Assembly (NCBI GenBank): GCA_012842765.1
Contig: DUWJ01000366.1
Span: 1 to 8,408 of the forward strand
DNA from: Bacillota bacterium
GTDB taxonomy: Bacteria > Bacillota > DTU025
Reading direction: 5' to 3'
DNA length: 8,408 bases
Position numbers and translations under genes: made by a program
The notes under the pieces: model-generated
The model's input: the letters and a program-made list of their open reading frames with translations, nothing else
Database searches by the model: none
What the model was told of the DNA's origin: nothing
Shown here: positions 1 to 7,073 of the stretch, piece by piece
Layout of the letters: every line of letters begins with the position of its first letter
How positions within the stretch are numbered: the first letter of the stretch is position 1

Positions 1-116
1 AGTGGCACCTGCAACACATCTGCGATTTGGATATATCATGACAACATCGCTCCCTTCGCTTCAACCGTGCACAGAGACATCCTCCCTCTTCAGCCAGTAC
101 CCGCACAGGGCTGCCG

Positions 117-155
117 ATGGGAAAGGCCGAGGAAGAACCCCCCAGCCTCTCCCAT
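117..155 (-). terminator. Hairpin downstream of the first secreted-protein gene
   Basis: Read on the minus strand, positions 155-145 pair with 127-117 to give an 11-bp stem (ATGGGAGAGGC with GCCTTTCCCAT, one G-U pair) around a 17-nt loop. It begins 29 bp past the stop codon of the 184-663 gene. No T-run follows it, so it could be a 3' stabilising hairpin or a weak terminator rather than a classical intrinsic terminator. The rest of 1-183 shows no supportable gene. Confidence 0.3.
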
Positions 156-183
156 ACATCTTAAAGCCAAGTGATCTAGCCTG

Positions 184-663
184 TTAGTCAGTAATTGTAT
201 AGGTCACGGTGACGTCGTGATCGCCTGCCGGGACAGTAATGTCCGCCTTGCCATCATAGGTGAGCGTCACTGTCTGCACTGACCCAGGTATGCAGGAATC
301 TACTACAGTTACGGAACCAGCGCCGAGCTCCTCGCAATAACCCATTCCTGGTCCCTTCACGCTCAGGCTCAAGCCAGCAAACGGTATACTTGCCTGAGCC
401 GTTATCTTCCTATTAGAGGCATTGGTGACGTACATCAGACAAACCTGAAGGAGCGTATGGGGGTACGCAACCATGTTGTCGTCGACCTCTTCAATTGGCA
501 GCCAGTCAAGCTGTAGCGTCCCGCCAGCGTCCGCCCAGATCTTGTCGATTTCCGGAACCACGATCGTAACGGTGTGCGAGGCGCTATCCGCCGCGAACGA
601 AATCGCCGAGAACCCCAGAAGCACCAAGAGAAGGACCGACCACATTACTTTCCGTCTGGACAT
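184..663 (-). CDS. Small secreted protein of unknown function, paralogue of the 807-1298 product
   Basis: Encodes 159 residues. The N-terminus is a clear Sec signal peptide: MSRRK, then a hydrophobic core at about residues 7-22, then a likely cleavage site after Ser-Phe-Ala (24/25). The mature part (about 135 residues) is rich in alternating Val/Thr strands and has no further membrane segment, which suggests an exported beta-sandwich protein. It has three cysteines in the mature region (75, 110, 124). It shares a spaced pattern with its neighbour: T-I-x-V-P-x-x-D near the start, T-N-x-S-x-R with a following I-P-x-x-G-L, E-L-G-A, D-x-C-x-P-G, and a final V-x-Y-T-x-T. I chose ATG at 663 because the signal peptide starts there and GGGAGGT lies about 10 nt upstream. 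An in-frame GTG at 729 also has AGGAG at 6-nt spacing, but would put 22 extra polar residues before the signal peptide. Function is not recognised; coat, pilus-like and cell-surface roles are all possible. Confidence 0.75.
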   Translation of the reverse strand: MSRRKVMWSVLLLVLLGFSAISFAADSASHTVTIVVPEIDKIWADAGGTLQLDWLPIEEVDDNMVAYPHTLLQVCLMYVTNASNRKITAQASIPFAGLSLSVKGPGMGYCEELGAGSVTVVDSCIPGSVQTVTLTYDGKADITVPAGDHDVTVTYTITD

Positions 664-673
664 TTGACAAAAG

Positions 674-680
674 ACCTCCC
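674..680 (-). promoter_or_regulatory. Ribosome binding site for the 184-663 gene
   Basis: Minus-strand GGGAGGT, 10 nt before the ATG at 663. It supports this start over the in-frame GTG at 729, which has its own weaker AGGAG at 736-740. Confidence 0.6.
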
Positions 681-806
681 ATTCTTGACTATTCTCAATT
701 TGAAGTTCGCAGTTGGCCACCCCGCTCACTTCAATCTCCTAAGCCTCTAGCCAGTATGTAACCGGGCTGGCTCACGCCCTCGTTGCCGTGGGATTGTCAA
801 GTGTGC

Positions 807-1298
807 CTAAACTGTCAACGTATAAATGACAACAATCTCGTAGGTATCAGGACGGACCTCCAACGTAGCCAGGATCCTATAGAAGATTGAGAATTCCCTG
901 GGCAGGCTCGTGCCTGGATGGCATGATGCATCATCTATCAGAAGCACATGGGACGCACCAAGCTCCAGCCACTTATTGGCAGGGCTGAGCGATTTGAGCA
1001 CCTCAAGTGTGAGACCATTTGGAATGCATTGCGCATTCACCGTTACCTCCCTTGGAGAATCGTTTGTTATCCACCTGAGGTCGCCCGCCTCCAGCACATG
1101 CTGAACAAATCCTGTATTATCATTGCGTGCCTGCAAAGTAGCGTGAACGCCGGGGCAACTCAGCCGAACAACGTCCACGGCTGGAACACATATTGTGATA
1201 TTGTGAGTCACAGACTGTGGAACCGCGCCGCAGACAGCCGCTGATACTATCATAATTGTGAGAAAAATCCCCAAACCTACTGCTAATCTGCTAGTCAA
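807..1298 (-). CDS. Small secreted protein of unknown function (TTG start), paralogue of the 184-663 product
   Basis: Encodes 163 residues from a TTG at 1296-1298, chosen because a perfect AAGGAGG sits 9 nt upstream and the signal peptide begins exactly there: a Thr-Ser-Arg n-region, a hydrophobic core at about 5-22, and likely cleavage after Cys-Gly-Ala (25/26). The open frame continues to 1571, but the extra 91 codons are polar, have no ribosome binding site and would bury the signal peptide. The mature part aligns by eye with the downstream gene's product across its length: T-I-x-V-P-x-V-D, W-I-T-N-x-S-x-R, V-T-x-x-A-x-x-I-P-x-G-L-x-L-x-V, E-L-G-A, I-D-D-x-x-C-x-P-G, and V-x-Y-T-L-T at the end. 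Cysteines at 36, 48, 91 and 126 could form disulfides outside the cell. The two genes are in the same orientation, separated by 143 bp, consistent with an old tandem duplication. Family not recognised. Confidence 0.75.
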   Translation of the reverse strand: MTSRLAVGLGIFLTIMIVSAAVCGAVPQSVTHNITICVPAVDVVRLSCPGVHATLQARNDNTGFVQHVLEAGDLRWITNDSPREVTVNAQCIPNGLTLEVLKSLSPANKWLELGASHVLLIDDASCHPGTSLPREFSIFYRILATLEVRPDTYEIVVIYTLTV

Positions 1299-1307
1299 GA
1301 TACTTAA

Positions 1308-1314
1308 CCTCCTT
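1308..1314 (-). promoter_or_regulatory. Strong ribosome binding site that sets a TTG start
   Basis: Minus-strand AAGGAGG with a 9-nt spacer before TTG at 1298. No ATG or GTG with comparable spacing begins the signal peptide, so this site decides the start of the 807-1298 gene. Confidence 0.75.
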
Positions 1315-1411
1315 CTTACACTGAAACATAGCTTCTCTTTAGAAAACGCTGAATTGTGCCATTTCATGATGAGACAATCGCAGTCTATAGCAAATCCCAT
1401 TGACAGCTTGT

Positions 1412-1428
1412 CGAATCCTATGGATTCG
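1412..1428. repeat. Perfect 7-bp palindrome upstream of the 807-1298 gene
   Basis: CGAATCC, a 3-nt spacer (TAT), then GGATTCG. It lies 114 bp upstream of the TTG start, in what would be the promoter or leader region of that gene. It could be an operator half-site pair or a small RNA hairpin; nothing else in the window repeats it. Confidence 0.35.
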
Positions 1429-2785
1429 CAAACGAGGCATTCCGATACGTGCATTCCGAAACATGGTTTGTATCTGGCGATTCGCACAGCCTGTCTTTTA
1501 CGCGATATTTCTCCATCTTCACTCGAGGTACCGAGATATGCAAGGTCATTCGTTTCTTGTCGGTCGCCCACTATCGGAAATGCGCGGTCTTGCTTGGCTC
1601 TTATATAACATCAGCGATCTATCACACGGGATGATTCTTGAAAATGTATATAAACGAAGGAGGGTGTCGACTGGTACCAATCGCACCTCGCCTCTCAACC
1701 TTGTGGGTAATAGGGGCCGGAAAACCAGCTAGTACCTCTGAGCGAAGCACACAGCAAGGAAAAGCATCGCCTAGGCAGGAGGTTCGAAGGCCCTCTCATC
1801 GAAACGAACACACGAGAATCGCCGGGCTCGACATGAAGGGAGGATATGGGTTTTCCGGAATAGTGTAGCCAGCAGTCGCAGGGCTGTATCGAACAGCCTT
1901 GAGGGCAGAGCGCCAGCCCTTGCCAGGCAATCATGGCGTGCATGGGCTTCTCTTCGTCAGACATATCATGCAAACCAAATTACGTGACGAGATACATGGC
2001 CAGCAGGGAGCGACAAGAAGAACCAAGGGACAGGTCGGGCGCACTCGAAACATGAACCTGCACCATACAGGAAGAGCCCCGCATCAGCCATGACTTCCGG
2101 GGTAACCTGCCCTTCCGTCAGTGTATACCGTGGTGATAGTCGAGTATCATGCAAACAAGACACCCAAGGAATCGCTGCGGCGCCATTCGATCGGGACTTT
2201 GACGGCTCAATGGCGGATGGCCTTGGCCCGTAGAATTCAAGTGCGGCCAATGCTGCAAGAAGGCTTGCAGTGTGAAGATCGCGGGAATATGCGATGGGCT
2301 CTTGTTTCTAGCTCCTTTCGATTCTTAGAGATAGTCATCACGCTATTCGGCGAAAACAGCGTAATAGAGACTGAGTATGTGAAGTTCGCGCTGATACCTT
2401 GGGGTGGAATGTGTGTAGGATAGAACTTTGAGTGATGCGAGTCCCCACGGATCGAGAATAACCGATAACCCACGAGTCCTTCCAAGGGCTTCATACAATT
2501 GCCTGCTTCAGCTCTTCCCACATCGACTAGTGCATGAACCCAAAGCCCTCGCCTATAACGAACCAGAATCACCTCTGCCGGGAATCTTCCGCGGGAATCG
2601 GAACACGGACGTTCGAACAACCCAAAGACTCCCGCAGGGCCTGTGGCATTAGCTGTGCAAACTATCTTGAGAGACGAGTTCCGTTCCATGCGGAAATGGC
2701 TAAGCGCGCAGTGGCGGTCTCTTCCGCGCTTCGCTGATTCGCACAATTGCATACTCCCCGCAGACAGCCCCATGAGTATCTAGTC

Positions 2786-2824
2786 AGGTCTTCATCAGCT
2801 GCGGCAGACAGTTAATGAAGACCT
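2786..2824. repeat. Perfect 10-bp inverted repeat with 19-nt loop
   Basis: AGGTCTTCAT at 2786-2795 and its exact complement ATGAAGACCT at 2815-2824. It lies 93 bp past the stop of the minus-strand hydrolase gene, so it could form a 3' hairpin in that transcript. No T-run follows on either strand, so it is not a standard intrinsic terminator. Confidence 0.6.
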
Positions 2825-2898
2825 CCGCGATCAACCGCGCTATTGGCCATGAGCACAGCAAGACCTGCAGTGGCGAGAGAGCTGGCACACTGTCTGCC
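2803..2898. repeat. Second 10-bp inverted repeat that interlocks with the first
   Basis: GGCAGACAGT at 2803-2812 is exactly complementary to ACTGTCTGCC at 2889-2898. The left arm lies inside the loop of the 2786-2824 repeat and the right arm lies outside it, so both stems together would make a pseudoknot-type fold. A third copy of the core GCAGACAG is at 2760-2767. Confidence 0.5.
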
Positions 2899-2916
2899 TT
2901 CCCGCCCGGTTTTTAG

Positions 2917-4614
2917 TCATCTGTCGGGCCCCGCCGACCAACATGGGTCATCATGGGGATAATTCGGGAACCAAGGGATGCCCTTGAGTTTGCTCACCGA
3001 GAGCGTCTTGGCAAACCACAACCCGATGTCCTCACGAGCAGTCGGGCCTTGAAAACGCTTTGCTTCGCCAAAGAGCGTCAGGGGGATTCGGGCATTCGCC
3101 TTCTCAAAGCCCCCCGAGGTCCTAGAACCAGGAGCTCGTGCGATCGACTCTAACATATTGCGGACCCTCCCCACATCCATGGGAGATGCAGCACAGACGG
3201 CATATCCTTCCTGGCCCGGGTTGTTTTCTGAATCCTCCAGAGGGGAGACGTAATAGAGCTGCGGGTCGGCGCCAAGCCCCAACGCCTGTACATATGCCAC
3301 GGCGGCGCACAGCTGGAGTGGAGAATCACCGTTGATGATATAGATGAACGCAGGAAGATGCCGTCCCATCAAGAAAGGCTCGAGAGCCAAATAAGTCTCC
3401 CTGCTCAGGATTATGACCGGAACCGACCTGTTAACCATCGGCACCGAAACCCGGTGAGCAGCGACGTCCTCGGCACTGCCAAGCTCAACTGCGATGTCTA
3501 CCCACAAGTTGTCGGCCCCCACTTCCGGTGCGCACACCCTTTCGGTGAAACAGAATCCAGAGCCTACATCCACACGAATGCCTTGAGCAAATGACGGAGA
3601 TTCCGCATACTGCCTAGACAAATAGTCCATGAGCAAGTATTCCGCTGGGTACATCGGAAAATAGTGCCCGCCCGTGGTCCATATCTGCTCAGCTCGAGCC
3701 ATGGAACGGCGAAGCGCCGTCACGTTATCGGGGACCATGATCGCATCGGAAATTCCGTTCATTAGAAGCGCCGGGCGGGGCTGGAAATCCGGCACATTGA
3801 TGGGATCGACGATCTGAAGCGCATCGACGAAATCATCGGGGTTTACCATGTTTGCCCAGGTGGCTGCGCGGAAGACATCGAGGACACTCGTATCCCCGTT
3901 CTCAAGTATGCCTCTAACCCCTGAGCCAGCCACTACCAGCACGGCATTTGCGAACCTTGGCTCAACCTTGAAGGCCAACGAGGCAACAATTCCGCCCAGA
4001 CTGACGCCTGCAATCGATATAGCGCCCTGGTCGATATCGTCACGCGTGGCAAGCCAATCTACAGCGCGACGGACATCTATGACCGCTCGACGCAGATTGT
4101 TTCTGATCGCATCAGGCGAACCAACGATCAGCTGCTGTCCTGGTATGAGAGGCATCCCCTTCGTGCGCTTGTGGTGGTATGGAAGGCTGGGGGTCATTAC
4201 TGCAACTTTTCGCTTGGCACAGAAGTCCGCAATGGTCCAAAACTGGTACGCTGAGTCAGAGAACATGCCATGGAGGCCGACTAGGCAGGGCATCGGGTTC
4301 ATCGTTTCGAAAGACGCCCCCGCCTCCCATGGAAGCATGAACCTGGAATACACGGTGTCTCCAAGGTTAGCATAGCTGATCTCATACTCCCGATACCAGG
4401 GACTAGATCCCAACGGGATCTCTTTGACATCAAGGGGGATGCCTGCATCATAGGAATAAAAGGCCTCCACCTCGGCTCGGGATGGAGCCACGGCAGACGT
4501 CCCGGGAGCGACTTCTGAAGTCGTAGAAGCTCCCGATACAGCTATGACCGGAATTATCACGATAGCGAGGACAACTCCGAAGACTCTGGCTGCTACTGAG
4601 TTTATTTGTGTCAT
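2917..4614 (-). CDS. Secreted alpha/beta-hydrolase with a long unrecognised C-terminal region
   Basis: Encodes 565 residues. A Sec signal peptide covers about residues 1-29, with likely cleavage after Val-Ser-Gly-Ala. Residues about 100-335 form an alpha/beta-hydrolase core: an oxyanion-type L-H-G at 114-116, the nucleophile elbow G-V-S-L-G-G with Ser205, a probable acid Asp290 in G-I-S-D, and a probable catalytic His317 in G-G-H. This layout resembles prolyl-oligopeptidase-like, dienelactone-hydrolase-like and acyl-ester hydrolases, so a secreted esterase or peptidase is likely; the substrate cannot be told. Residues about 340-565 match no family I know. They hold six cysteines (355, 361, 436, 474, 558 and one placed by eye) that may form disulfides. 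The ATG at 4614 is preferred because AGGAGG lies 11 nt upstream and the signal peptide starts there; the frame stays open to 4863, but that extension is unlikely. It stands alone, with large gaps on both sides. Confidence 0.85.
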   Translation of the reverse strand: MTQINSVAARVFGVVLAIVIIPVIAVSGASTTSEVAPGTSAVAPSRAEVEAFYSYDAGIPLDVKEIPLGSSPWYREYEISYANLGDTVYSRFMLPWEAGASFETMNPMPCLVGLHGMFSDSAYQFWTIADFCAKRKVAVMTPSLPYHHKRTKGMPLIPGQQLIVGSPDAIRNNLRRAVIDVRRAVDWLATRDDIDQGAISIAGVSLGGIVASLAFKVEPRFANAVLVVAGSGVRGILENGDTSVLDVFRAATWANMVNPDDFVDALQIVDPINVPDFQPRPALLMNGISDAIMVPDNVTALRRSMARAEQIWTTGGHYFPMYPAEYLLMDYLSRQYAESPSFAQGIRVDVGSGFCFTERVCAPEVGADNLWVDIAVELGSAEDVAAHRVSVPMVNRSVPVIILSRETYLALEPFLMGRHLPAFIYIINGDSPLQLCAAVAYVQALGLGADPQLYYVSPLEDSENNPGQEGYAVCAASPMDVGRVRNMLESIARAPGSRTSGGFEKANARIPLTLFGEAKRFQGPTAREDIGLWFAKTLSVSKLKGIPWFPNYPHDDPCWSAGPDR

Positions 4615-4625
4615 AACCGTAAGAA

Positions 4626-4631
4626 CCTCCT
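4626..4631 (-). promoter_or_regulatory. Ribosome binding site for the secreted hydrolase gene
   Basis: Minus-strand AGGAGG, 11 nt before the ATG at 4614; it fixes the start at the signal peptide rather than at the upstream in-frame ATGs. A -10-like TATAAA (4644-4639) and TATGAT (4651-4646) lie just upstream, but I see no good -35 partner. Confidence 0.55.
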
Positions 4632-4827
4632 GGCAAGTTTTATACATCATACACCAGCAGGCCGCGGCATTCCACTCCTTGTTGATTTCCCAATTGTCCA
4701 CGACCGCGAGTCGCCCGGCCGGGCTAAAGTAACAAGACAGCAGAACACCTATATAGAACAGATGGTCAAGCTCGGGGTTCCGCTTCACATATCCCGTAAG
4801 GGGCTCTACTAGTTCAATGAGGGATAT

Positions 4828-5075
4828 ATGCATTCGATGCCCGAGAGGAATACCGGAACACAATCAACAATGAAATTCGCAACCATCAACGGCAAGCCCA
4901 TCGATGAGATATTAGCAGCGCAGCGGTCCGTCATCTCCCATGACAATGAGTCGGCTTGAGTTACTCGTCAACCAGCTGCAGTGTTGCCTTATACATCCTG
5001 CGAAAACTGGGGATCTCGGATGGCAACGAGATCGCGATGGGCTTTGCCGCGGGCCGCGACCTGGTAGTCGACTAG
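4828..5075 (+). pseudogene. Possible small gene broken by a frameshift
   Basis: Part one is an open frame from ATG 4828 to TGA 4959 (43 residues, including the stretch M-K-F-A-T-I-N-G-K-P-I-D-E-I-L), with GAGGG only 4 nt before the ATG. Part two, in another frame, runs to TAG 5075 and reads C-S-V-A-L-Y-I-L-R-K-L-G-I-S-D-G, then E-I-A-M-G-F-A-A-G-R-D-L-V-V-D. Both parts look protein-like, and a single frame change near 4945-4960 would join them into about 82 residues. The second part loosely recalls the C_GCAxxG_C_C redox-protein pattern (a Cys, then a helix, L-G, and G-F-x-x-G), but the later cysteines of that family are missing. It may be a decayed gene or chance. The remaining 4615-4827 and 5076-5132 show no gene. 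Confidence 0.25.
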
Positions 5076-5132
5076 CTCTTACGGCGATACCGGTGATGCA
5101 AAGCTCCGGGATCAGACATTTCCTCTGTACGA

Positions 5133-5152
5133 TGGGCGGCATAGGCCGCCCA
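5133..5152 (-). terminator. Perfect 8-bp hairpin just past the GH18 gene
   Basis: TGGGCGGC at 5133-5140 and GCCGCCCA at 5145-5152 enclose a 4-nt loop. It starts 8 bp after the stop of the minus-strand LysM-GH18 gene, the usual place for transcription termination. No T-run follows on the minus strand, so termination strength is uncertain; it may instead protect the 3' end of the mRNA. Confidence 0.45.
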
Positions 5153-5160
5153 CAACTCTC

Positions 5161-6618
5161 TCACAACTTCCTCACAATGTAGCGGTCCTCGAGTGCCAAC
5201 CAGTTCTGAGGAAAGTCAAACAACAGGTTCCAATAGCTTGTGCCCCGCAGACCGTATTCTCCTACAAGTGAATGCGCGGCAACAGACGAACGAACGTCTT
5301 CGAACCATACTTCATGCTCCGCGCCTGATTGATCAATGTAGCGGAACCATGGAGCCTTGCCGATGTCATCGAAGTTGATGTTTATGCCATGGCGCGCGGC
5401 GATTGCGGTGGCCTCGGCTGGCGTAACCGTATCTGCCAGCCTTCCGGCGGCCGCCGGCAGCGTCCAATCATAGCCGTATAAAGGTATCCCCATCAGTATT
5501 TTGTTTGCGGGGATCTTGCCAATCGCGTAGTCCAACACGCGCCGCACCAGATTAACAGGAGCAATGGCCATAGGGGGTCCCCCCGACCAACCCCACTCAT
5601 AAGTCATGAGCATGGTGAAATCGAGTGAAGGCGCCAGCGCCGCGTAGTCAAATGTGCCCACCCAGGGCAGCGTAGGCCAATCAGCCCATTTCGGCGCCAT
5701 AGCATTGGAAAGCGTGAGTTTGCGGGAGTGGGCAGCGTCTGAGAGAGCAGCCATGAATGCTGTGTATAGTTCCCTGTCTTCAGGATACATGTTCTCAAGG
5801 TCGATATTGACGCCTCCAAAACCTTCGGATACAGCGACATCCACGATGGCCCCTATAGTTGCCACGCCTGTAGGCTCCAACATGGCGTCTCTGGCAAGGT
5901 CGGGGTTGAAGTTGGTCCCGTCGAAGTTAGAGATGACTATCAGGGGCACAATGCCCATCGAACGGGCCACGTCCACCGCTGCCCTAGCCCTACCGGGCGC
6001 ATAATCAAGACCACCCCGCCCATCTACGGAGAAGCTGAAAACGCTAATGTACGTGAGGTCATGGGCGATGGGCGTCAGGATGCGGCGCAAAGTGCTTTCG
6101 GAAAGGAGGAAGATGTAGCCGTTGGTCTCCACGAGGGGCTTGGGCGGAGCAGGCAACCCTCTGGCGGGTATGATCAGAACCTGGCCGACATTGATGACAT
6201 TAGGGTCAGCTATGTGGTTGACTGCCACAATCAACTGAACGCTGGTGGAAAAGGCCGCAGCCACGCGTGATAGAGTGTCGCCGGACCTCACAGTGTATGT
6301 TTGATATGTCCATCCAGGCACCACAAGCTCCTGTCCAACATAGACCAGGTTGACATCCGTTATTTGATTGGCCAAAGCTATGGACTGGACAGTAGTTGAG
6401 AAGAGCCCGGCAATCGCAGCCAATGTATCGCCACGCCTCACTACATACGTAAGAGGCGCAGGCTCAGGGCGCGGCAGCGGTATAGCAAGCGCCTCGCCCA
6501 CCACTAGTACATTCGGATCGGCGATGGCATTTGCCGAGACGATTGCAGCTATAGACACACCATATCTGCGCGAAATCACCCAGAGAGTCTCTCCGGGTGC
6601 CACAACATGGATCACCAT
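5161..6618 (-). CDS. Triple-LysM GH18 protein, probable spore peptidoglycan hydrolase (YaaH/SleL type)
   Basis: Encodes 485 residues with no signal peptide. Three LysM modules come first, at about 2-47, 57-101 and 107-151; each shows the G-[DE]-T-L core and the ending V-G-x-x-L-x-[IV]-P. A Pro-rich linker follows, then a GH18 TIM barrel at about 165-480. The GH18 active-site motif reads G-G-V-N-I-D-L-E (268-275), with Glu275 as the catalytic acid and Asp273 present; the Asn at 271 is usual in spore GH18 proteins. Other family marks are M-T-Y-E-W-G-W-S-G-G-P-P (about 338-349) and G-I-P-L-Y-G-Y-D-W (about 377-385). Relatives cut cortex muropeptides (N-acetylglucosaminidase activity) during germination and reach the spore through their LysM modules. 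I chose ATG 6618 because GGGAG lies 8 nt upstream and the family usually begins with a LysM right after Met; an ATG at 6633 is possible. Confidence 0.9.
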   Translation of the reverse strand: MVIHVVAPGETLWVISRRYGVSIAAIVSANAIADPNVLVVGEALAIPLPRPEPAPLTYVVRRGDTLAAIAGLFSTTVQSIALANQITDVNLVYVGQELVVPGWTYQTYTVRSGDTLSRVAAAFSTSVQLIVAVNHIADPNVINVGQVLIIPARGLPAPPKPLVETNGYIFLLSESTLRRILTPIAHDLTYISVFSFSVDGRGGLDYAPGRARAAVDVARSMGIVPLIVISNFDGTNFNPDLARDAMLEPTGVATIGAIVDVAVSEGFGGVNIDLENMYPEDRELYTAFMAALSDAAHSRKLTLSNAMAPKWADWPTLPWVGTFDYAALAPSLDFTMLMTYEWGWSGGPPMAIAPVNLVRRVLDYAIGKIPANKILMGIPLYGYDWTLPAAAGRLADTVTPAEATAIAARHGININFDDIGKAPWFRYIDQSGAEHEVWFEDVRSSVAAHSLVGEYGLRGTSYWNLLFDFPQNWLALEDRYIVRKL

Positions 6619-6798
6619 ACAAATCACTCCCATGGGAAATCAGTCATCCCATCATATGGCTCTCCTGCAGCATTTGCGTTTTCGACCGTTCGTCGTCCTA
6701 ATCTCGCGCCGTTGATAAGTGTAGCTGCGGTTCGAATTCTTCGGGAAGGTGCAATCCTTCGTCCTTCGTGTTTGTATGTCAGAGCATGCCACTTGAAC

Positions 6799-6807
6799 GG
6801 GGGGGGG
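6799..6807 (+). repeat. Run of nine G's serving as ribosome binding site
   Basis: Nine consecutive G residues end 7 nt before the ATG of the 55-codon ORF, where a Shine-Dalgarno sequence should be. A G-run of this length can slip during replication, changing spacing to the start codon; it is also a common place for sequencing length errors. Confidence 0.5.
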
Positions 6808-6814
6808 TAGTAAC

Positions 6815-6982
6815 ATGACGAAGGCAGATAAGAAGACTCAGTTGTTCGCCGTAGTCCTTGTTGGCGCTGAGGAAGGAGATATAGAGAACCCTCTGGTGCG
6901 TGCAACATCATCTGCCGACGCCATCTCAGCAGCTCTGCACGACCCAAGATGGGAAGGATACGCATGCACCTTTGGCTCTTGA
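6815..6982 (+). CDS. Small protein of unknown function (55 residues)
   Basis: An ATG-to-TGA frame of 55 codons. The product starts with a Lys-rich segment (M-T-K-A-D-K-K), has a short hydrophobic stretch (L-F-A-V-V-L-V-G, 10-17), then an acidic part (A-E-E-G-D-I-E-N) and a helix-like Ala/Ser region (about 30-41), and ends C-T-F-G-S. There is no signal peptide or obvious membrane anchor. A G-rich run 7 nt upstream can act as its ribosome binding site. Balanced composition and ordinary codon use make it look coding, but I do not recognise a family. It is divergent from the GH18 gene (197 bp between start codons) and could share that intergenic promoter region; the B3/B4 gene starts 241 bp downstream in the same direction. 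Confidence 0.5.
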   Translation: MTKADKKTQLFAVVLVGAEEGDIENPLVRATSSADAISAALHDPRWEGYACTFGS

Positions 6983-7044
6983 CATTGGTCTCGATTGAGC
7001 GCGATGACGGCCTGGGCAGATAGATCTAACCTCCGATCCTGAGC

Positions 7045-7073
7045 AAAGAAAAGGCCCAGATTCCATTGGGCCT
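7045..7073 (-). terminator. Intrinsic terminator-like hairpin facing left
   Basis: AGGCCCA (7052-7058) and TGGGCCT (7067-7073) form a 7-bp stem, extended by a G-U pair, around a 6-nt loop. On the minus strand the stem is followed by TTTTCTTT, as in a Rho-independent terminator; on the plus strand no T-run follows. No minus-strand gene lies immediately to its right, so it would end transcripts that run antisense to the B3/B4 gene, perhaps from the intron region. Confidence 0.45.

Larger units (their letters stand above)
1299..2916. other. Long stretch without a convincing gene
   Basis: About 1.6 kb between two minus-strand genes. Several frames are open for 60-178 codons on both strands, but none has a start with a well-spaced ribosome binding site, a recognisable domain, a signal peptide or natural-looking composition; the longest (minus strand, 2237-2773) has no ribosome binding site before its ATG. 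Around 1647-1664 the plus strand has TATATAA followed by AAGGAGGG, which resembles a promoter and ribosome binding site, but only an unrecognised 76-codon frame follows and no proper start lies at the right spacing. A hairpin with a 9-bp stem and 5-nt loop sits at 1879-1901. The right end carries the inverted repeats listed separately. The stretch may hold decayed genes or a non-coding RNA; I can support neither. Confidence 0.5.

Noticed and set aside
1..106. Minus-strand frame open to the left edge from a GTG at 106
   Set aside because: No ribosome binding site at the GTG, Cys/Arg-rich peptide without recognisable motif, and too short at the edge to judge.
1299..1571. N-terminal extension of the 807-1298 gene
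   Set aside because: Polar 91-residue extension without a ribosome binding site that would bury a clear signal peptide; the TTG at 1298 has a perfect site.
1695..2250. Two consecutive minus-strand open frames of 92 and 94 codons
   Set aside because: They overlap slightly like coupled genes, but show no family motif, no usable ribosome binding site and an odd Cys/Trp/Pro-rich composition.
2237..2773. 178-codon open frame on the minus strand
   Set aside because: No ribosome binding site before its ATG, no recognisable motif, irregular composition rich in Ser, Arg and Cys; treated as chance or a remnant.
4615..4863. N-terminal extension of the secreted hydrolase
   Set aside because: The extra 83 residues precede an obvious signal peptide, and the best ribosome binding site serves ATG 4614.
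6728..6742. GGTTCGAATTC, resembling a tRNA T-loop
   Set aside because: No acceptor, D or anticodon arms can be built around it.
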